A stretch of 18,714 bases of DNA from Synergistaceae bacterium (GTDB lineage: Bacteria > Synergistota > Synergistia > Synergistales > Aminobacteriaceae): contig JAISWV010000253.1 in the NCBI GenBank assembly GCA_031270755.1, positions 1 to 18,714 on the forward strand, in the 5' to 3' direction. The notes beneath the pieces are model-generated. The model saw only the letters and a program-made list of their open reading frames with translations. It made no database searches and was not told the DNA's origin. Shown in pieces: positions 1 to 7,730 of this stretch. The position numbers and the translations under genes were made by a program. How positions within the stretch are numbered: position 1 is the first letter of the stretch; the number at the start of each line of letters is the position of its first letter.

Positions 1-204
1 TAAAGGGCAAGGGTGAAAAGGTAGGGTAAGAGCCTACCGAATGCGGTGTGAATCGCATGTCTGGCAAACCCCATCCGGAGCAAGATCGAATAGAGGGGGA
101 GGAAGCTGCCCGCTGACCCTTGGGTCGGTCGCTCGAGGAGCGCCGCGAGGCGTTTCGGAGATAAATGGCTATCTGAACACAGAACCCGGCTTACGAACTG
201 CTCA
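1..204 (+). ncRNA. rnpB: RNase P RNA, 3' part (5' end outside window)
   Basis: This is the catalytic RNA of RNase P, which trims the 5' leader of pre-tRNAs. The sequence shows the conserved blocks of the bacterial RNA in order: AAGGGTGAAAAGGT with GGTAAGAGCC (about 9-35), a CCCCATCCGGAGCAAGATCGA block (about 70-90) and the 3' signature ACAGAACCCGGCTTAC (about 179-194). The 5' half lies before the window. The mature 3' end is estimated at about 200-204, where the P1 strand should close; I cannot fix it exactly without the 5' strand. A 63-codon open frame within it (41-232) is incidental. Confidence 0.93.
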
Positions 205-231
205 TTTTTTTGAATATCTTCACCAATATTG

Positions 232-280
232 AAAGAGGACGTTAAGACTATTCCAAATGGTCTTAATGTCCTCTTTTATT
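232..280 (+). terminator. Rho-independent terminator after rnpB
   Basis: Positions 232-252 pair with 256-276, a stem of about 21 bp with two G-U pairs and a three-base loop, followed by TTTTATTATT. It lies 28 bp after the RNase P RNA and before the mraZ control region, so it should separate the two transcription units. The upstream flank is not T-rich on the other strand, so it looks one-directional. Confidence 0.85.
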
Positions 281-296
281 ATTGGCTGAGAGTGGT

Positions 297-326
297 AAGG
301 TGGGGGAAAGTGTCAAAAAGTGTTAT
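297..326 (+). promoter_or_regulatory. MraZ-box repeats (candidate operator of the dcw cluster)
   Basis: Three decamers follow each other exactly: AAGGTGGGGG (297-306), AAAGTGTCAA (307-316) and AAAGTGTTAT (317-326). A weaker fourth GTG motif (GAGTGG, 290-295) is offset by 8 bp. MraZ proteins bind direct GTG-containing repeats with about one helical turn between them, just upstream of their own gene; the AAAGTG form is the type described in Mycoplasma and the TGGG form in E. coli. The copies end 29 bp before the mraZ ATG. An extended -10-like TG-T-TATAGA (321-329) overlaps the last repeat, so bound MraZ would probably occlude polymerase. The promoter itself is weakly supported. Confidence 0.72.
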
Positions 327-355
327 AGAGATGTAATCAGGTGGGAGATTTTAGC

Positions 356-781
356 ATGTTGATGGGAACGTACGAACATCGGCTGGACACGAAAGCTCGT
401 CTTGTTCTTCCCGCGAAGATCCGCGAGAAGCTCAGCGATGTCGTCGTGGCTGCCGTTGGGTTGGAAAACTGCGTTTCCCTTTACTCTCAAACGGAATGGG
501 AGAATTTCTCGGAAAAAATCAGAAACATGCCCTTATACTCCAACGACGAAAACAGGGATTTTGTGCGCATCATGCTGGGCAGCGCCCATGAGATTTTCAT
601 AGACGGCATGGGGAGGGTTTTGCTGCCTCAGGTGCTTCGGGAGTACGCCCAATTGACTCAAGGAGTGGTTGTCAACGGCGTCCGTGATCACGTGGAAATT
701 TGGGATAAAGAACTTTGGGCGGCCAAATGGAAAGCCGGCCTGGAGAATTTGCCCAAGCTGGCGAAGAACGCGGGTTTTTGA
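356..781 (+). CDS. mraZ: Transcriptional regulator MraZ
   Basis: MraZ is an AbrB-like ring-forming DNA-binding protein that controls the dcw operon it heads. The product is 141 aa, the normal family length. It has two tandem SpoVT/AbrB-like halves, each with the signature D-x-K/M-x-R: D11-T-K-A-R15 followed by LVLPAKIRE, and D83-G-M-G-R87 followed by VLLPQVLREYA. I chose ATG 356 because AGGTGGGAG (339-347) stands 8 bp upstream and because the family starts with a short M-x-M-G-x-Y-x-H segment; an in-frame GTG at 341 lies inside that Shine-Dalgarno sequence. The operator-like repeats at 297-326 suggest autoregulation. The stop codon is one base from the next ATG, so coupling with rsmH is likely. 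Confidence 0.95.
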   Translation: MLMGTYEHRLDTKARLVLPAKIREKLSDVVVAAVGLENCVSLYSQTEWENFSEKIRNMPLYSNDENRDFVRIMLGSAHEIFIDGMGRVLLPQVLREYAQLTQGVVVNGVRDHVEIWDKELWAAKWKAGLENLPKLAKNAGF

Positions 782-782
782 G

Positions 783-1748
783 ATGACAGTCGAGGCGGCG
801 ATGGGAGCGGAACACGAGCCGGTGCTGTTGACTGAAGTGATGGAGCTGCTGCGCTTGAACGGGATGGAAAGATCGAAGAAGGTCGTCGACTGCACGCTGG
901 GTTTGGGAGGATATTCCCGGGAAATTTTGCGCGCTTTTCCGGAGGCGAAGGTCTACGGGTTGGACAGAGACCTCTCCGCAATTGTCCGGTCGCGGGCTCG
1001 GCTTGCGGAGTACGCGGCGCGCTTCCATGCGCTGCATAAGAACTTCGGCGGCATGGGAGAGGTGTTGACGGATTTTGCGCCCTTCGACGCCTTCGTTTTC
1101 GATTTGGGCGTATCCAACATGCAGCTGACGGAAGCGGACCGGGGGTTTTCTTTCCAGAACGACGGTCCGCTGGATATGAGAATGAACCCCGACGGAGCGG
1201 CCGAAACCGCGGCGGAAGTTTTACAGAGGCTTTCCGCGGAGGAACTGGCAAAGATTTTCTGGAGGTACGGAGAAGAGCGCTATGCGCGTCAGATTGCGGC
1301 AAAGATAGAAGAAACCCGGAAAAAAGGAGGCTCGTTGAAAACGACGGGCGAACTGGTGACCCTTATACGAGATCTTTTGCCTGCGCCGGTACAGAGGAAA
1401 ATGGGCACGCATCCCGCGCGCCGCGTCTTTCAGGCGCTTCGCATCTACGTCAACGAAGAACTCGAAGAACTGGAGGCGGGGCTCGCGTCGGTCAAGCGAT
1501 TTGTATCGCCTGGGGCAATCGTGATCGTCGTTTCATATCATTCGCTGGAGGACCGTATCGTAAAGCATACCTTCAGGACGTGGGAAACGGAAGAGAAAAT
1601 CGGGATCGTGCTCACCAAGCATCCTGTGCTGGCCGAGCCCCGAGAAATAGAAAAAAATTTCAAGGCGCGCAGCGCGAAACTCCGGAGCTTTCGGTTCTCC
1701 GCAAAAAGCGGAGGGAAGACGCGAGGTAAGCGGGATAAAGCGAAGTGA
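783..1748 (+). CDS. rsmH: 16S rRNA (cytosine(1402)-N(4))-methyltransferase RsmH
   Basis: RsmH (MraW) N4-methylates C1402 in the 16S rRNA decoding centre using S-adenosylmethionine. The 321-aa product shows the family blocks in order: EPVLLTEVMELL near the N-terminus, the SAM-binding DCTLGLGGYS (about 36-45), DLGVSNMQLT with DRGFSF (107 onward), PLDMRM, SYHSLEDRIV (251-260) and ARSAKLR (295-301). The basic tail rich in Lys and Arg is usual. ATG 783 follows the mraZ stop by one base. ATG 801 (315 aa) has a better Shine-Dalgarno (GAGG, 792-795) and is a real alternative. The open frame also extends back to 669 inside mraZ, but that part lacks family similarity. Confidence 0.94.
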   Translation: MTVEAAMGAEHEPVLLTEVMELLRLNGMERSKKVVDCTLGLGGYSREILRAFPEAKVYGLDRDLSAIVRSRARLAEYAARFHALHKNFGGMGEVLTDFAPFDAFVFDLGVSNMQLTEADRGFSFQNDGPLDMRMNPDGAAETAAEVLQRLSAEELAKIFWRYGEERYARQIAAKIEETRKKGGSLKTTGELVTLIRDLLPAPVQRKMGTHPARRVFQALRIYVNEELEELEAGLASVKRFVSPGAIVIVVSYHSLEDRIVKHTFRTWETEEKIGIVLTKHPVLAEPREIEKNFKARSAKLRSFRFSAKSGGKTRGKRDKAK

Positions 1749-1775
1749 AGGGAAACAAAGCGGGGGGTAAAGATC

Positions 1776-2144
1776 ATGATTATGCGCAAAAGAAGGCTTT
1801 TCTCGTCGAAATTGTTCACTATGGCTGTAGTGTTGTTTACGGCTGTTGTCATCTTGGGCTTTTTTCGGTTGCAGGTCTCTCGATTGGAACAGCTTTTGAG
1901 TGACATTGACCGGAGCATCGAACGTTATTCCGCGGAGGAGGTCGAACTCAAGCAGGTTTTCTCGGGGCTGGCTTCGCCCATCAAGATATACAGCTATTGT
2001 AAAGACGTATTGGGCATGGATAAAGTCAAACAGGTGGAAATGGTTCACGTCCCCGCGGTTCGTTCCGCCGCCGTTTCTTCTCCGGAGTCGCGGAAAGGAT
2101 GGCGTTCCAACGTGTTCTCGCTTTTAGGGTTCTCCGTGAACTGA
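1776..2144 (+). CDS. ftsL: FtsL-like cell division protein (bitopic, coiled coil)
   Basis: FtsL is a small single-pass divisome protein that partners FtsB/DivIC and FtsQ and activates FtsWI. The 122-aa product has a short basic N-terminus (RKRRLFSSK), one membrane segment at about residues 14-32, then a heptad-like stretch (LQVSRLEQLLSDIDRSIERY, followed by AEEVELKQVF) and a segment SPIKIYSYCKDVLGM. The last resembles the E-x-A-x-x-x-L-G-M region of FtsL/FtsB proteins. Position between rsmH and ftsI is the usual place of ftsL. GGGGGG at 1762-1767 serves ATG 1776. The residues themselves are weakly conserved in this family, so the call rests mostly on topology and position. Confidence 0.75.
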   Translation: MIMRKRRLFSSKLFTMAVVLFTAVVILGFFRLQVSRLEQLLSDIDRSIERYSAEEVELKQVFSGLASPIKIYSYCKDVLGMDKVKQVEMVHVPAVRSAAVSSPESRKGWRSNVFSLLGFSVN

Positions 2145-2181
2145 ATCTGTCGGCGGCTCTTTTACCCGAATCAAAACAACG

Positions 2182-3867
2182 ATGGCGTCGAGACGTTATT
2201 TTTTCAGTCCTTGGCTTTTTTTTGTCGCCCTTTTCGGCTTCGTGATTTGGAAGCTGGTGGAATATCATTGTTTTCCGGATCCCCGCGTGCTTTCTCAGGC
2301 GCAGAATCAGTACTGGAGCCGTACTCCCGTCAAATACGACCGAGGATTCATTCAAGACAACAAAGGCAACATTCTTGCCTTATCCGTTTCCGCGCCCAGT
2401 TTTTCCATCAACCCTAAACGGTGGTCCCCTTCGGACGCCTCCGCGCTGAAGGGGCTGATCCCGGAAAGCGTTCTCAAGAAAATATCGGAACCGCTGGAAG
2501 GCAGTTATGCGAGTCTGGTACGTATAGTATCGCCCGAAACGGCCCAAAAAATTCGGATGCTGAACCTCAAAGGACTTTATGAGGAAAAAGAAAAGAAAAG
2601 GGAGTACCCCAACGGAACTCTTTTGTCTCATGTGCTGGGTTTTTGCGATATCGACGGCAACGGGCAAGCGGGCATCGAACTGGCGTGGGATTCCACGCTT
2701 TACAATTCTCAAGGGTACAAGGTCATGATTCGCCAGTCGGGGGGGCGTTCCTTGGTCATAGGCGGACAGGAAGCCTACAACCGAGGGGCCAATATCTCCT
2801 CGATCACTCTCACTGTGGACGTAAGGATTCAGTATATTATAGAAAAATACCTGAACGAAGCGGCGTCCGGGCATAAAGCGAAATGGGGAGCCGCCATATG
2901 TATGAACCCCGGAACGGGGGCCGTGCTCTCCATGGCAAGCTGGCCCACTTTCAACCCCAACAACCGGGAGGAGCTCGTCAACTCTCAAAATATCATCAAT
3001 AACGCGACCGGAAGGGCTTATGAGCCCGGCTCGACTTTCAAACCCGTCTTTATGGGCATCGCCCTCGAAAGCGGCCTGGTGCGCACGAACGAGACCTTCA
3101 ACTGCCCGGCGCGGCTGAAAATTGCCGACAAAGACATATCGGAAGCCTATCAAAAGGCTATGGGGAATCTCTCCACAGCCGACGTCCTCATAAAATCCTC
3201 GAACGTGGGCATGGCTCAGATTGGGATACGAGCCAAGCCTCTCGATATGTACCGCACTCTTCTCGATTGGGGGTTCGCCAAGCTCAGCGAGATCGAGCTG
3301 CGGGGGACGGAAAAGGGCATCCTTGCCTCTCCGGGAGAATGGAGAGGAGTGGTGCCCGCGAACATCTCCATCGGCCAAGGGCTGGCCATGACACCCCTGC
3401 AGCTGATCACGGCCGTGGCGGCTATCGTCAACGGAGGCAAACTTTTGAGCCCGTACATTGTGCAAGATGCCCAGGATTCCTCGGGTAACACCGTTTATCG
3501 AGGAAGTAAAAACGTGATCCGCGAGGTCCTGACCCCTGAAACCAGCCAATGGCTGCGTAAAGTGATGAGAGATACCGTACTTTCCGGAACGGGACGGCAG
3601 GCGAACACCTCCGTCACAGAAATCGCCGCCAAAACGGGCACGGCGCAGGTCGCCGAGAAGGGCACGTACTCCAAGGGGCGCTATGTCTCCTCTTTCGTGG
3701 GGTTCTGGCCCTACAGCGACCCGCAGTACTTAATGTTGATCGTTATCGGCGAACCCGGCGGCGGGAAATATTACGGAGGCGACGTGGTCGGCCCGGTGTT
3801 CAAAAAAATTGTCGAAGGCATGGCGGATTTGGAGGTTTTCGAGTCCAGCGGGGAGGGGATCTCGTGA
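2182..3867 (+). CDS. ftsI: Septal peptidoglycan D,D-transpeptidase FtsI (class B PBP, PBP3-like)
   Basis: FtsI crosslinks septal peptidoglycan together with the FtsW polymerase. The 561-aa protein has an N-terminal membrane anchor (about 6-25), a PBP dimerisation region beginning YDRGFIQDNKGNILALSVS, and a transpeptidase domain with all three active-site motifs: S284-T-F-K (after YEPG), S339-S-N341 and K484-T-G-T-A488. It ends about 70 residues after KTG and has no PASTA domains, so it is PBP3-like rather than Spo/PASTA type. ATG 2182 is the first possible start after an in-frame stop at 2137, although no good Shine-Dalgarno precedes it; translation may depend on coupling to ftsL 37 bp upstream. 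The end overlaps murE by 4 bp. Confidence 0.95.
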   Translation: MASRRYFFSPWLFFVALFGFVIWKLVEYHCFPDPRVLSQAQNQYWSRTPVKYDRGFIQDNKGNILALSVSAPSFSINPKRWSPSDASALKGLIPESVLKKISEPLEGSYASLVRIVSPETAQKIRMLNLKGLYEEKEKKREYPNGTLLSHVLGFCDIDGNGQAGIELAWDSTLYNSQGYKVMIRQSGGRSLVIGGQEAYNRGANISSITLTVDVRIQYIIEKYLNEAASGHKAKWGAAICMNPGTGAVLSMASWPTFNPNNREELVNSQNIINNATGRAYEPGSTFKPVFMGIALESGLVRTNETFNCPARLKIADKDISEAYQKAMGNLSTADVLIKSSNVGMAQIGIRAKPLDMYRTLLDWGFAKLSEIELRGTEKGILASPGEWRGVVPANISIGQGLAMTPLQLITAVAAIVNGGKLLSPYIVQDAQDSSGNTVYRGSKNVIREVLTPETSQWLRKVMRDTVLSGTGRQANTSVTEIAAKTGTAQVAEKGTYSKGRYVSSFVGFWPYSDPQYLMLIVIGEPGGGKYYGGDVVGPVFKKIVEGMADLEVFESSGEGIS

Positions 3868-5336
3868 AATTGGCGGCAATCGTTCGAGCTTTGAAAGAAA
3901 AAGGATTTGCGCTTGCCTTTGACGGCACGGGGGGGAACCTCGCGGTTTCCGACGTCGTCTCCGACAGCCGCAAGGTTCTGCCCGGCGCGATTTTTTGCTG
4001 TATCGGCGGAGAAAAAAGCGACGGTCACGAATACGCCTCCGTCGCGGAGTCGGCCGGAGCTGTGGCACTCGTGTGCGAACGCCCTGTGAGAACGGAGCTC
4101 CCCGTTCTTTTCGTCGAATCCACACGAGAGGTCATGGGGGAACTGGCCTCTCTCGTATACGGAGAGCCGGCTTCCAAGCTCTTGATGATTGGAGTGACGG
4201 GGACCAACGGCAAAAGCACCACGACGTACATATTGCGCAGCATTCTCCAGGCGGCGGGAATCAAGAGCGGCCTCCTGGGGACCATCGTCGAAAACGACGG
4301 AGTCCGGGAGCGCGACGCGGAGAGAACGACGCCTGAAAGCTGCGACATTCAGAGGTATCTGGCGGCGATGGTGAAAAACAAGTGCGGAGCTTGTGTCATG
4401 GAAACATCGTCACACGGCCTCCAGAATGGGCGCCTGGACGGCTGTCGCTTCGACGTGGCGGTTTTTACCAACCTCAATCCCGAGCATCTGGATTTTCATA
4501 AAAATATGGAAAACTATTTTCAGGCAAAACGCCTCCTATTCACGAAATATTCCAAAGAAGGCCGGGTCGCGGCAATCAACGCGGACGACCCTTACGGAAC
4601 TCGTTTGCTGGAAGAATTTCCGGCCAGGGGCTTCCGTCTCTCCGACGTTTCGAATATCGACCTCGGCATGGATGGCTCTTCTTTTGTAATTGACACGGGC
4701 GGAGCCCATATGCCCCCGCTGCCGCTGAAAAGCCCTCTCGTAGGGGACTTCAACGTGACCAACGTACTCGCGGCGGTCACCGCGCTGAGGGGCCGATTCG
4801 ACGACGCCGTCATCGCGAAGGGCATAGCGGAGATTCCCCAGGTTCCCGGGAGATTGGAAAAACATAGGATACCGAACGGGGCTTGTTGTGTCATCGATTT
4901 CGCCCACACCCCCGAGGCGCTCCGTAATATTTTGTCGGTGACGCGGGGCTTTTGCACGGGAAAGCTGATTTCCATTTTCGGGCACGGGGGAGGGCGTTAC
5001 CCGTCCAACCGCCCGGCTTTGGGCGCCGTGGCCGCGTCGTTGGCCGATTTGATTCTCGTCACCATGGACAATCCGCGGGACGAGGATCCCGCTCTGATCG
5101 CCGACGGCATCGTGCAGGGGATCGAAGGTCAAAACAGGGAAAAAGGCAGGGAAATCCGGTATCAGGTCATTTTGGACAGGAAAGAAGCGATTTCCACAGC
5201 GCTTTGTATTGCAGGGCCCAATGACGTTTTGGTGATCTCGGGCAAGGGGCCGGAAAAATTTTTGACGATCAAGGATCGAAAAATCCCTTACAGCGACGCG
5301 GAGGCCGTGGAAGAGTGGATACGGCTGGCGCGATGA
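3864..5336 (+). CDS. murE: UDP-N-acetylmuramoyl-L-alanyl-D-glutamate--2,6-diaminopimelate ligase MurE
   Basis: MurE adds the third residue to the UDP-MurNAc dipeptide with ATP. The 490-aa product has the Mur ligase N-terminal domain, the P-loop G113-T-N-G-K-S-T119, METSSHGL, the NLNPEHLDFH central block, DFAHTPEAL and the C-terminal D402-N-P-R405 motif. In this family DNPR marks meso-diaminopimelate specificity, while lysine enzymes differ at the arginine. The GTG start (3864) overlaps the ftsI stop (GTGA) and follows GGGGAGGGGA (3850-3859), so translation is coupled. murF normally comes next but is not present here. Confidence 0.95.
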   Translation: MKLAAIVRALKEKGFALAFDGTGGNLAVSDVVSDSRKVLPGAIFCCIGGEKSDGHEYASVAESAGAVALVCERPVRTELPVLFVESTREVMGELASLVYGEPASKLLMIGVTGTNGKSTTTYILRSILQAAGIKSGLLGTIVENDGVRERDAERTTPESCDIQRYLAAMVKNKCGACVMETSSHGLQNGRLDGCRFDVAVFTNLNPEHLDFHKNMENYFQAKRLLFTKYSKEGRVAAINADDPYGTRLLEEFPARGFRLSDVSNIDLGMDGSSFVIDTGGAHMPPLPLKSPLVGDFNVTNVLAAVTALRGRFDDAVIAKGIAEIPQVPGRLEKHRIPNGACCVIDFAHTPEALRNILSVTRGFCTGKLISIFGHGGGRYPSNRPALGAVAASLADLILVTMDNPRDEDPALIADGIVQGIEGQNREKGREIRYQVILDRKEAISTALCIAGPNDVLVISGKGPEKFLTIKDRKIPYSDAEAVEEWIRLAR

Positions 5337-5365
5337 GATGGAAATATCGATGAGATGGAAATATC
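5332..5365 (+). repeat. Perfect 17-bp tandem duplication at the murE/mraY junction
   Basis: GATGAGATGGAAATATC occurs twice head to tail, at 5332-5348 and 5349-5365, without a mismatch. The first copy contains the murE stop codon (5334-5336). The duplication multiplies possible ATG starts for mraY. A perfect repeat of this length is likely recent, from slippage or a rearrangement. Confidence 0.9.
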
Positions 5366-5378
5366 AATGAAGGAAGCG

Positions 5379-6332
5379 ATGGTTGACATGAAATACGCGC
5401 TTGTCGCCGGGGCTTTGAGCTTTGCCGGAGGTTCCGCGCTGCAGTATTTTTTGATCTGGGTGCAGCGTCGTTTGCATGTGACTCAGGTTCAAAAGAGCTA
5501 TGGAATCGGCATCGACGTAGAGGTTAAAAGCTCCACTCCGACAATGGGCGGAGTCGTTTTCGTCGTGTCGGCCCTGGCCGCTTTGGGAGCGCAATTCGAC
5601 GCCGAGGCCCTTCTTTTTTGGAGTTTGCCGGCGGCCTGTGCCCTTGCCGGCTTCGCGGACGACTGGCTCAAGATCGGCAGCAAATCCAGCGAGGGTTTGA
5701 CCAGTCTCCGTAAACTGACGATTCAAATCGCAATCGCTTTTCTTTGGGTCGTATGGGCGTCGCTGCAAAAAGGCCTCGTTTTATGGCCGGGGCTTCATTG
5801 CCCGTTTTGGGTCACCGTTCCCGTAACGGTGCTGGCCGCGGTGGGGATGATGAACGCGGTTAACGTGACGGACGGCCTGGATGGCTTGGCGGGAGGGGCT
5901 TTCATGATTTCTCTGAGCGTTTTGGCGGCCCTTTTGACGTACTCGGTTTTTTTGTCCGTGGCTTTCGCCGTTCTCTTGGGCTCGACGGCGAGTTTTTTGC
6001 TCTATAACGTGCGCCCGGCGCGTATCTTTATGGGCGATACAGGGTCGCATTTTCTCGGAGGCGCTCTCGTCGCTTTGTGCGTGCACGGCGGCGCGGTGGG
6101 AGCGCTGGTTCCCGCCGGTTTTTTGTTTGGGGTCGAATTGCTTTCCTCCGCGGTACAGATTGCCGCGATCCGAAAATTGAAAAGAAAGATCTTCAGGATG
6201 GCTCCATTGCACCATCATTTTCAGCGCGCAGGCTGGGACGAGACGACGGTGACTTTTCGGTTTTTGGTCGTTCACGCCGTAGGCGCCGCCTTCTTTGGGG
6301 CTTTGTGCGTCCAGATTCTGGGTCTTGGGTAG
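5379..6332 (+). CDS. mraY: Phospho-N-acetylmuramoyl-pentapeptide-transferase MraY
   Basis: MraY transfers phospho-MurNAc-pentapeptide to undecaprenyl phosphate, forming lipid I at the inner membrane face. The product (317 aa) is a polytopic membrane protein with about ten hydrophobic segments. It carries the family motifs TPTMGGVVF, FADDWLKI (the Asp pair), NAVNVTDGLDGLAGG, FMGDTGSHFLGG and MAPLHHHFQ. It is near the short end of the family range. The start is uncertain: ATGs at 5355, 5367, 5379 and 5388 are all in frame. I chose 5379 because AAGGAAG (5370-5376) lies just before it, although the spacing is short; 5388 would give a longer spacing with the same site. Confidence 0.94.
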   Translation: MVDMKYALVAGALSFAGGSALQYFLIWVQRRLHVTQVQKSYGIGIDVEVKSSTPTMGGVVFVVSALAALGAQFDAEALLFWSLPAACALAGFADDWLKIGSKSSEGLTSLRKLTIQIAIAFLWVVWASLQKGLVLWPGLHCPFWVTVPVTVLAAVGMMNAVNVTDGLDGLAGGAFMISLSVLAALLTYSVFLSVAFAVLLGSTASFLLYNVRPARIFMGDTGSHFLGGALVALCVHGGAVGALVPAGFLFGVELLSSAVQIAAIRKLKRKIFRMAPLHHHFQRAGWDETTVTFRFLVVHAVGAAFFGALCVQILGLG

Positions 6333-6344
6333 GTGAGCGCTCTT

Positions 6345-7730
6345 ATGGATATAAAAGACTGGAGTTCCAAGCGAATCACGGTAATCGGAGGGGGAGTGAG
6401 CGGGACCGCTTTAGCCCTTCTGGCGCGGGAATTGGGCGCGGAGGTCTTTCTGTCGGAAGAACGGGACACTTTGGCCGGCGATACCCTCGATCGCTTGAAA
6501 AACGCGGACGTCGAATGGGAGCTGGGAGGGCACAGCAGCCGCGCTTTTGAAGCCGACACGCTGCTGCTCAGCTCGGGTATTCCTCCCCACGCGTTTTGCG
6601 TTCAGGAGGCGGCGCGGCGCGGGGTGCCTGTCATGGGAGAGTTGGATTTCGTGGTTCCCCGAATCGAGGGACGTATCGTCGGCATCACGGGGAGCAACGG
6701 GAAAAGCACATCCACCTCGCTTTCCGGGCATATATTCCAAAAGATGGGATACAAGACCGGAGTGGGCGGCAACATCGGCGAAGCCGCTTCGCTTTTTACG
6801 GGGGAGGGTTTCGACTACGTGGTGCTGGAGCTCAGCAGCTTTCAGCTCCATTGGGCTCACAACTTGAAAAGCGCCGTCGGTGTCGTCACGAATTTGGCCC
6901 CGGACCATATCGACTGGCATGGGAGCTATGAGAACTACATCGCGGCCAAGGCAAAATTGCTTTCTCTTCAAGGCCCCGAGGGATGGAGTATCGTACAGGA
7001 CCGAGACTGCAAGGCCCTTCATGTGGAGAAGCTCGACAAGACGGTGGTCTTGAGCTGGAGCGAGCAGCCGGAAAACAAGACCGCGGGACATATTTTTATG
7101 GGGAAGGACCGGGCCTCGCTGCGCCTCGGAGGAAAAGAGAGAGGAAAAGAGGGAGGGGGAGAGCGTCCCCTTTTCAGATATGAAGACACGACGCTCCTGG
7201 GGCGGCATAACTTGGAAAATGCCGCGATGGCTCTCGCGGCGGCGCATCTGCTGGGTGTCGAGGTACGCGACGAGCGGGAGATTTTCGCCGGCTTCAAGCC
7301 CCTGCCGCACCGCTGCGAGCTGGTTGCGGCCCTGGACGGGGTGGCTTACGTGGACGATTCGAAAGGGACCAACGTCGCGGCGTCCGTCACGGCGCTGACG
7401 TCTGTCGAGGGACGCAAGATCGCCATTCTGGGAGGCAAAGGCAAGGGCGAAGATTATGGGGCCTTGGCGGAGGCGGTTATGAAAAAAGCCGAAGCCGCTG
7501 TGCTGATTGGAGCGGAAAAAGACCGCATCGAAATTGCCTTGAAGAAAGCGGGGTTCGCAAATTCATACCGAGCCGCCGATATGGAAGAGGCCGTGTCTTT
7601 GGCGCGCAAACTCGCCCGCCCGGGAATGGTCGTTTTGCTTTCTCCCGCCTGCACGAGCTGGGACATGTACGAAAATTACAAGCAGAGAGGAGAGCACTTC
7701 CGTGCCGTCGTCCGAAGTTTGGAGAGCTGA
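6345..7730 (+). CDS. murD: UDP-N-acetylmuramoyl-L-alanine--D-glutamate ligase MurD
   Basis: MurD adds D-glutamate to UDP-MurNAc-L-Ala with ATP. The 461-aa product shows an N-terminal Rossmann motif (ITVIGGGVSG), the P-loop G116-S-N-G-K-S-T122, LELSSFQL, NLAPDHIDWHGS, YVDDSKGTN and the C-terminal SPACTSWDMYENYKQRG block (433 onward). ATG 6345 is preferred: AGGTGA (6331-6336) lies 8 bp upstream. A GTG at 6333, immediately after the mraY stop, would add four residues. A Lys/Glu/Gly-rich insert (about residues 262-273) is encoded by a 36-bp polypurine run. The 3' end overlaps ftsW by 29 bp. Confidence 0.95.
   Translation: MDIKDWSSKRITVIGGGVSGTALALLARELGAEVFLSEERDTLAGDTLDRLKNADVEWELGGHSSRAFEADTLLLSSGIPPHAFCVQEAARRGVPVMGELDFVVPRIEGRIVGITGSNGKSTSTSLSGHIFQKMGYKTGVGGNIGEAASLFTGEGFDYVVLELSSFQLHWAHNLKSAVGVVTNLAPDHIDWHGSYENYIAAKAKLLSLQGPEGWSIVQDRDCKALHVEKLDKTVVLSWSEQPENKTAGHIFMGKDRASLRLGGKERGKEGGGERPLFRYEDTTLLGRHNLENAAMALAAAHLLGVEVRDEREIFAGFKPLPHRCELVAALDGVAYVDDSKGTNVAASVTALTSVEGRKIAILGGKGKGEDYGALAEAVMKKAEAAVLIGAEKDRIEIALKKAGFANSYRAADMEEAVSLARKLARPGMVVLLSPACTSWDMYENYKQRGEHFRAVVRSLES
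7128..7163 (+). repeat. 36-bp polypurine tract with in-frame 12-bp duplication inside murD
   Basis: All 36 bases from 7128 to 7163 are purines. Within it, GAGGAAAAGAG occurs at 7129-7139 and 7141-7151, a 12-bp period that keeps the frame and encodes the repeated GKE-containing insert of MurD. Such tracts can slip, form triplex-like structures or act as internal Shine-Dalgarno-like pause sites. Confidence 0.75.

Noticed and set aside
41..232. 63-codon frame inside the RNase P RNA
   Set aside because: It lies in conserved rnpB sequence and has no credible start signal.
669..782. Upstream extension of rsmH into mraZ
   Set aside because: The added 38 residues do not match the family, and starts at 783 or 801 give the normal RsmH length.
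2380..3549. 389-codon minus-strand frame opposite ftsI
   Set aside because: No family motif, and it fully overlaps the transpeptidase domain of FtsI on the other strand.
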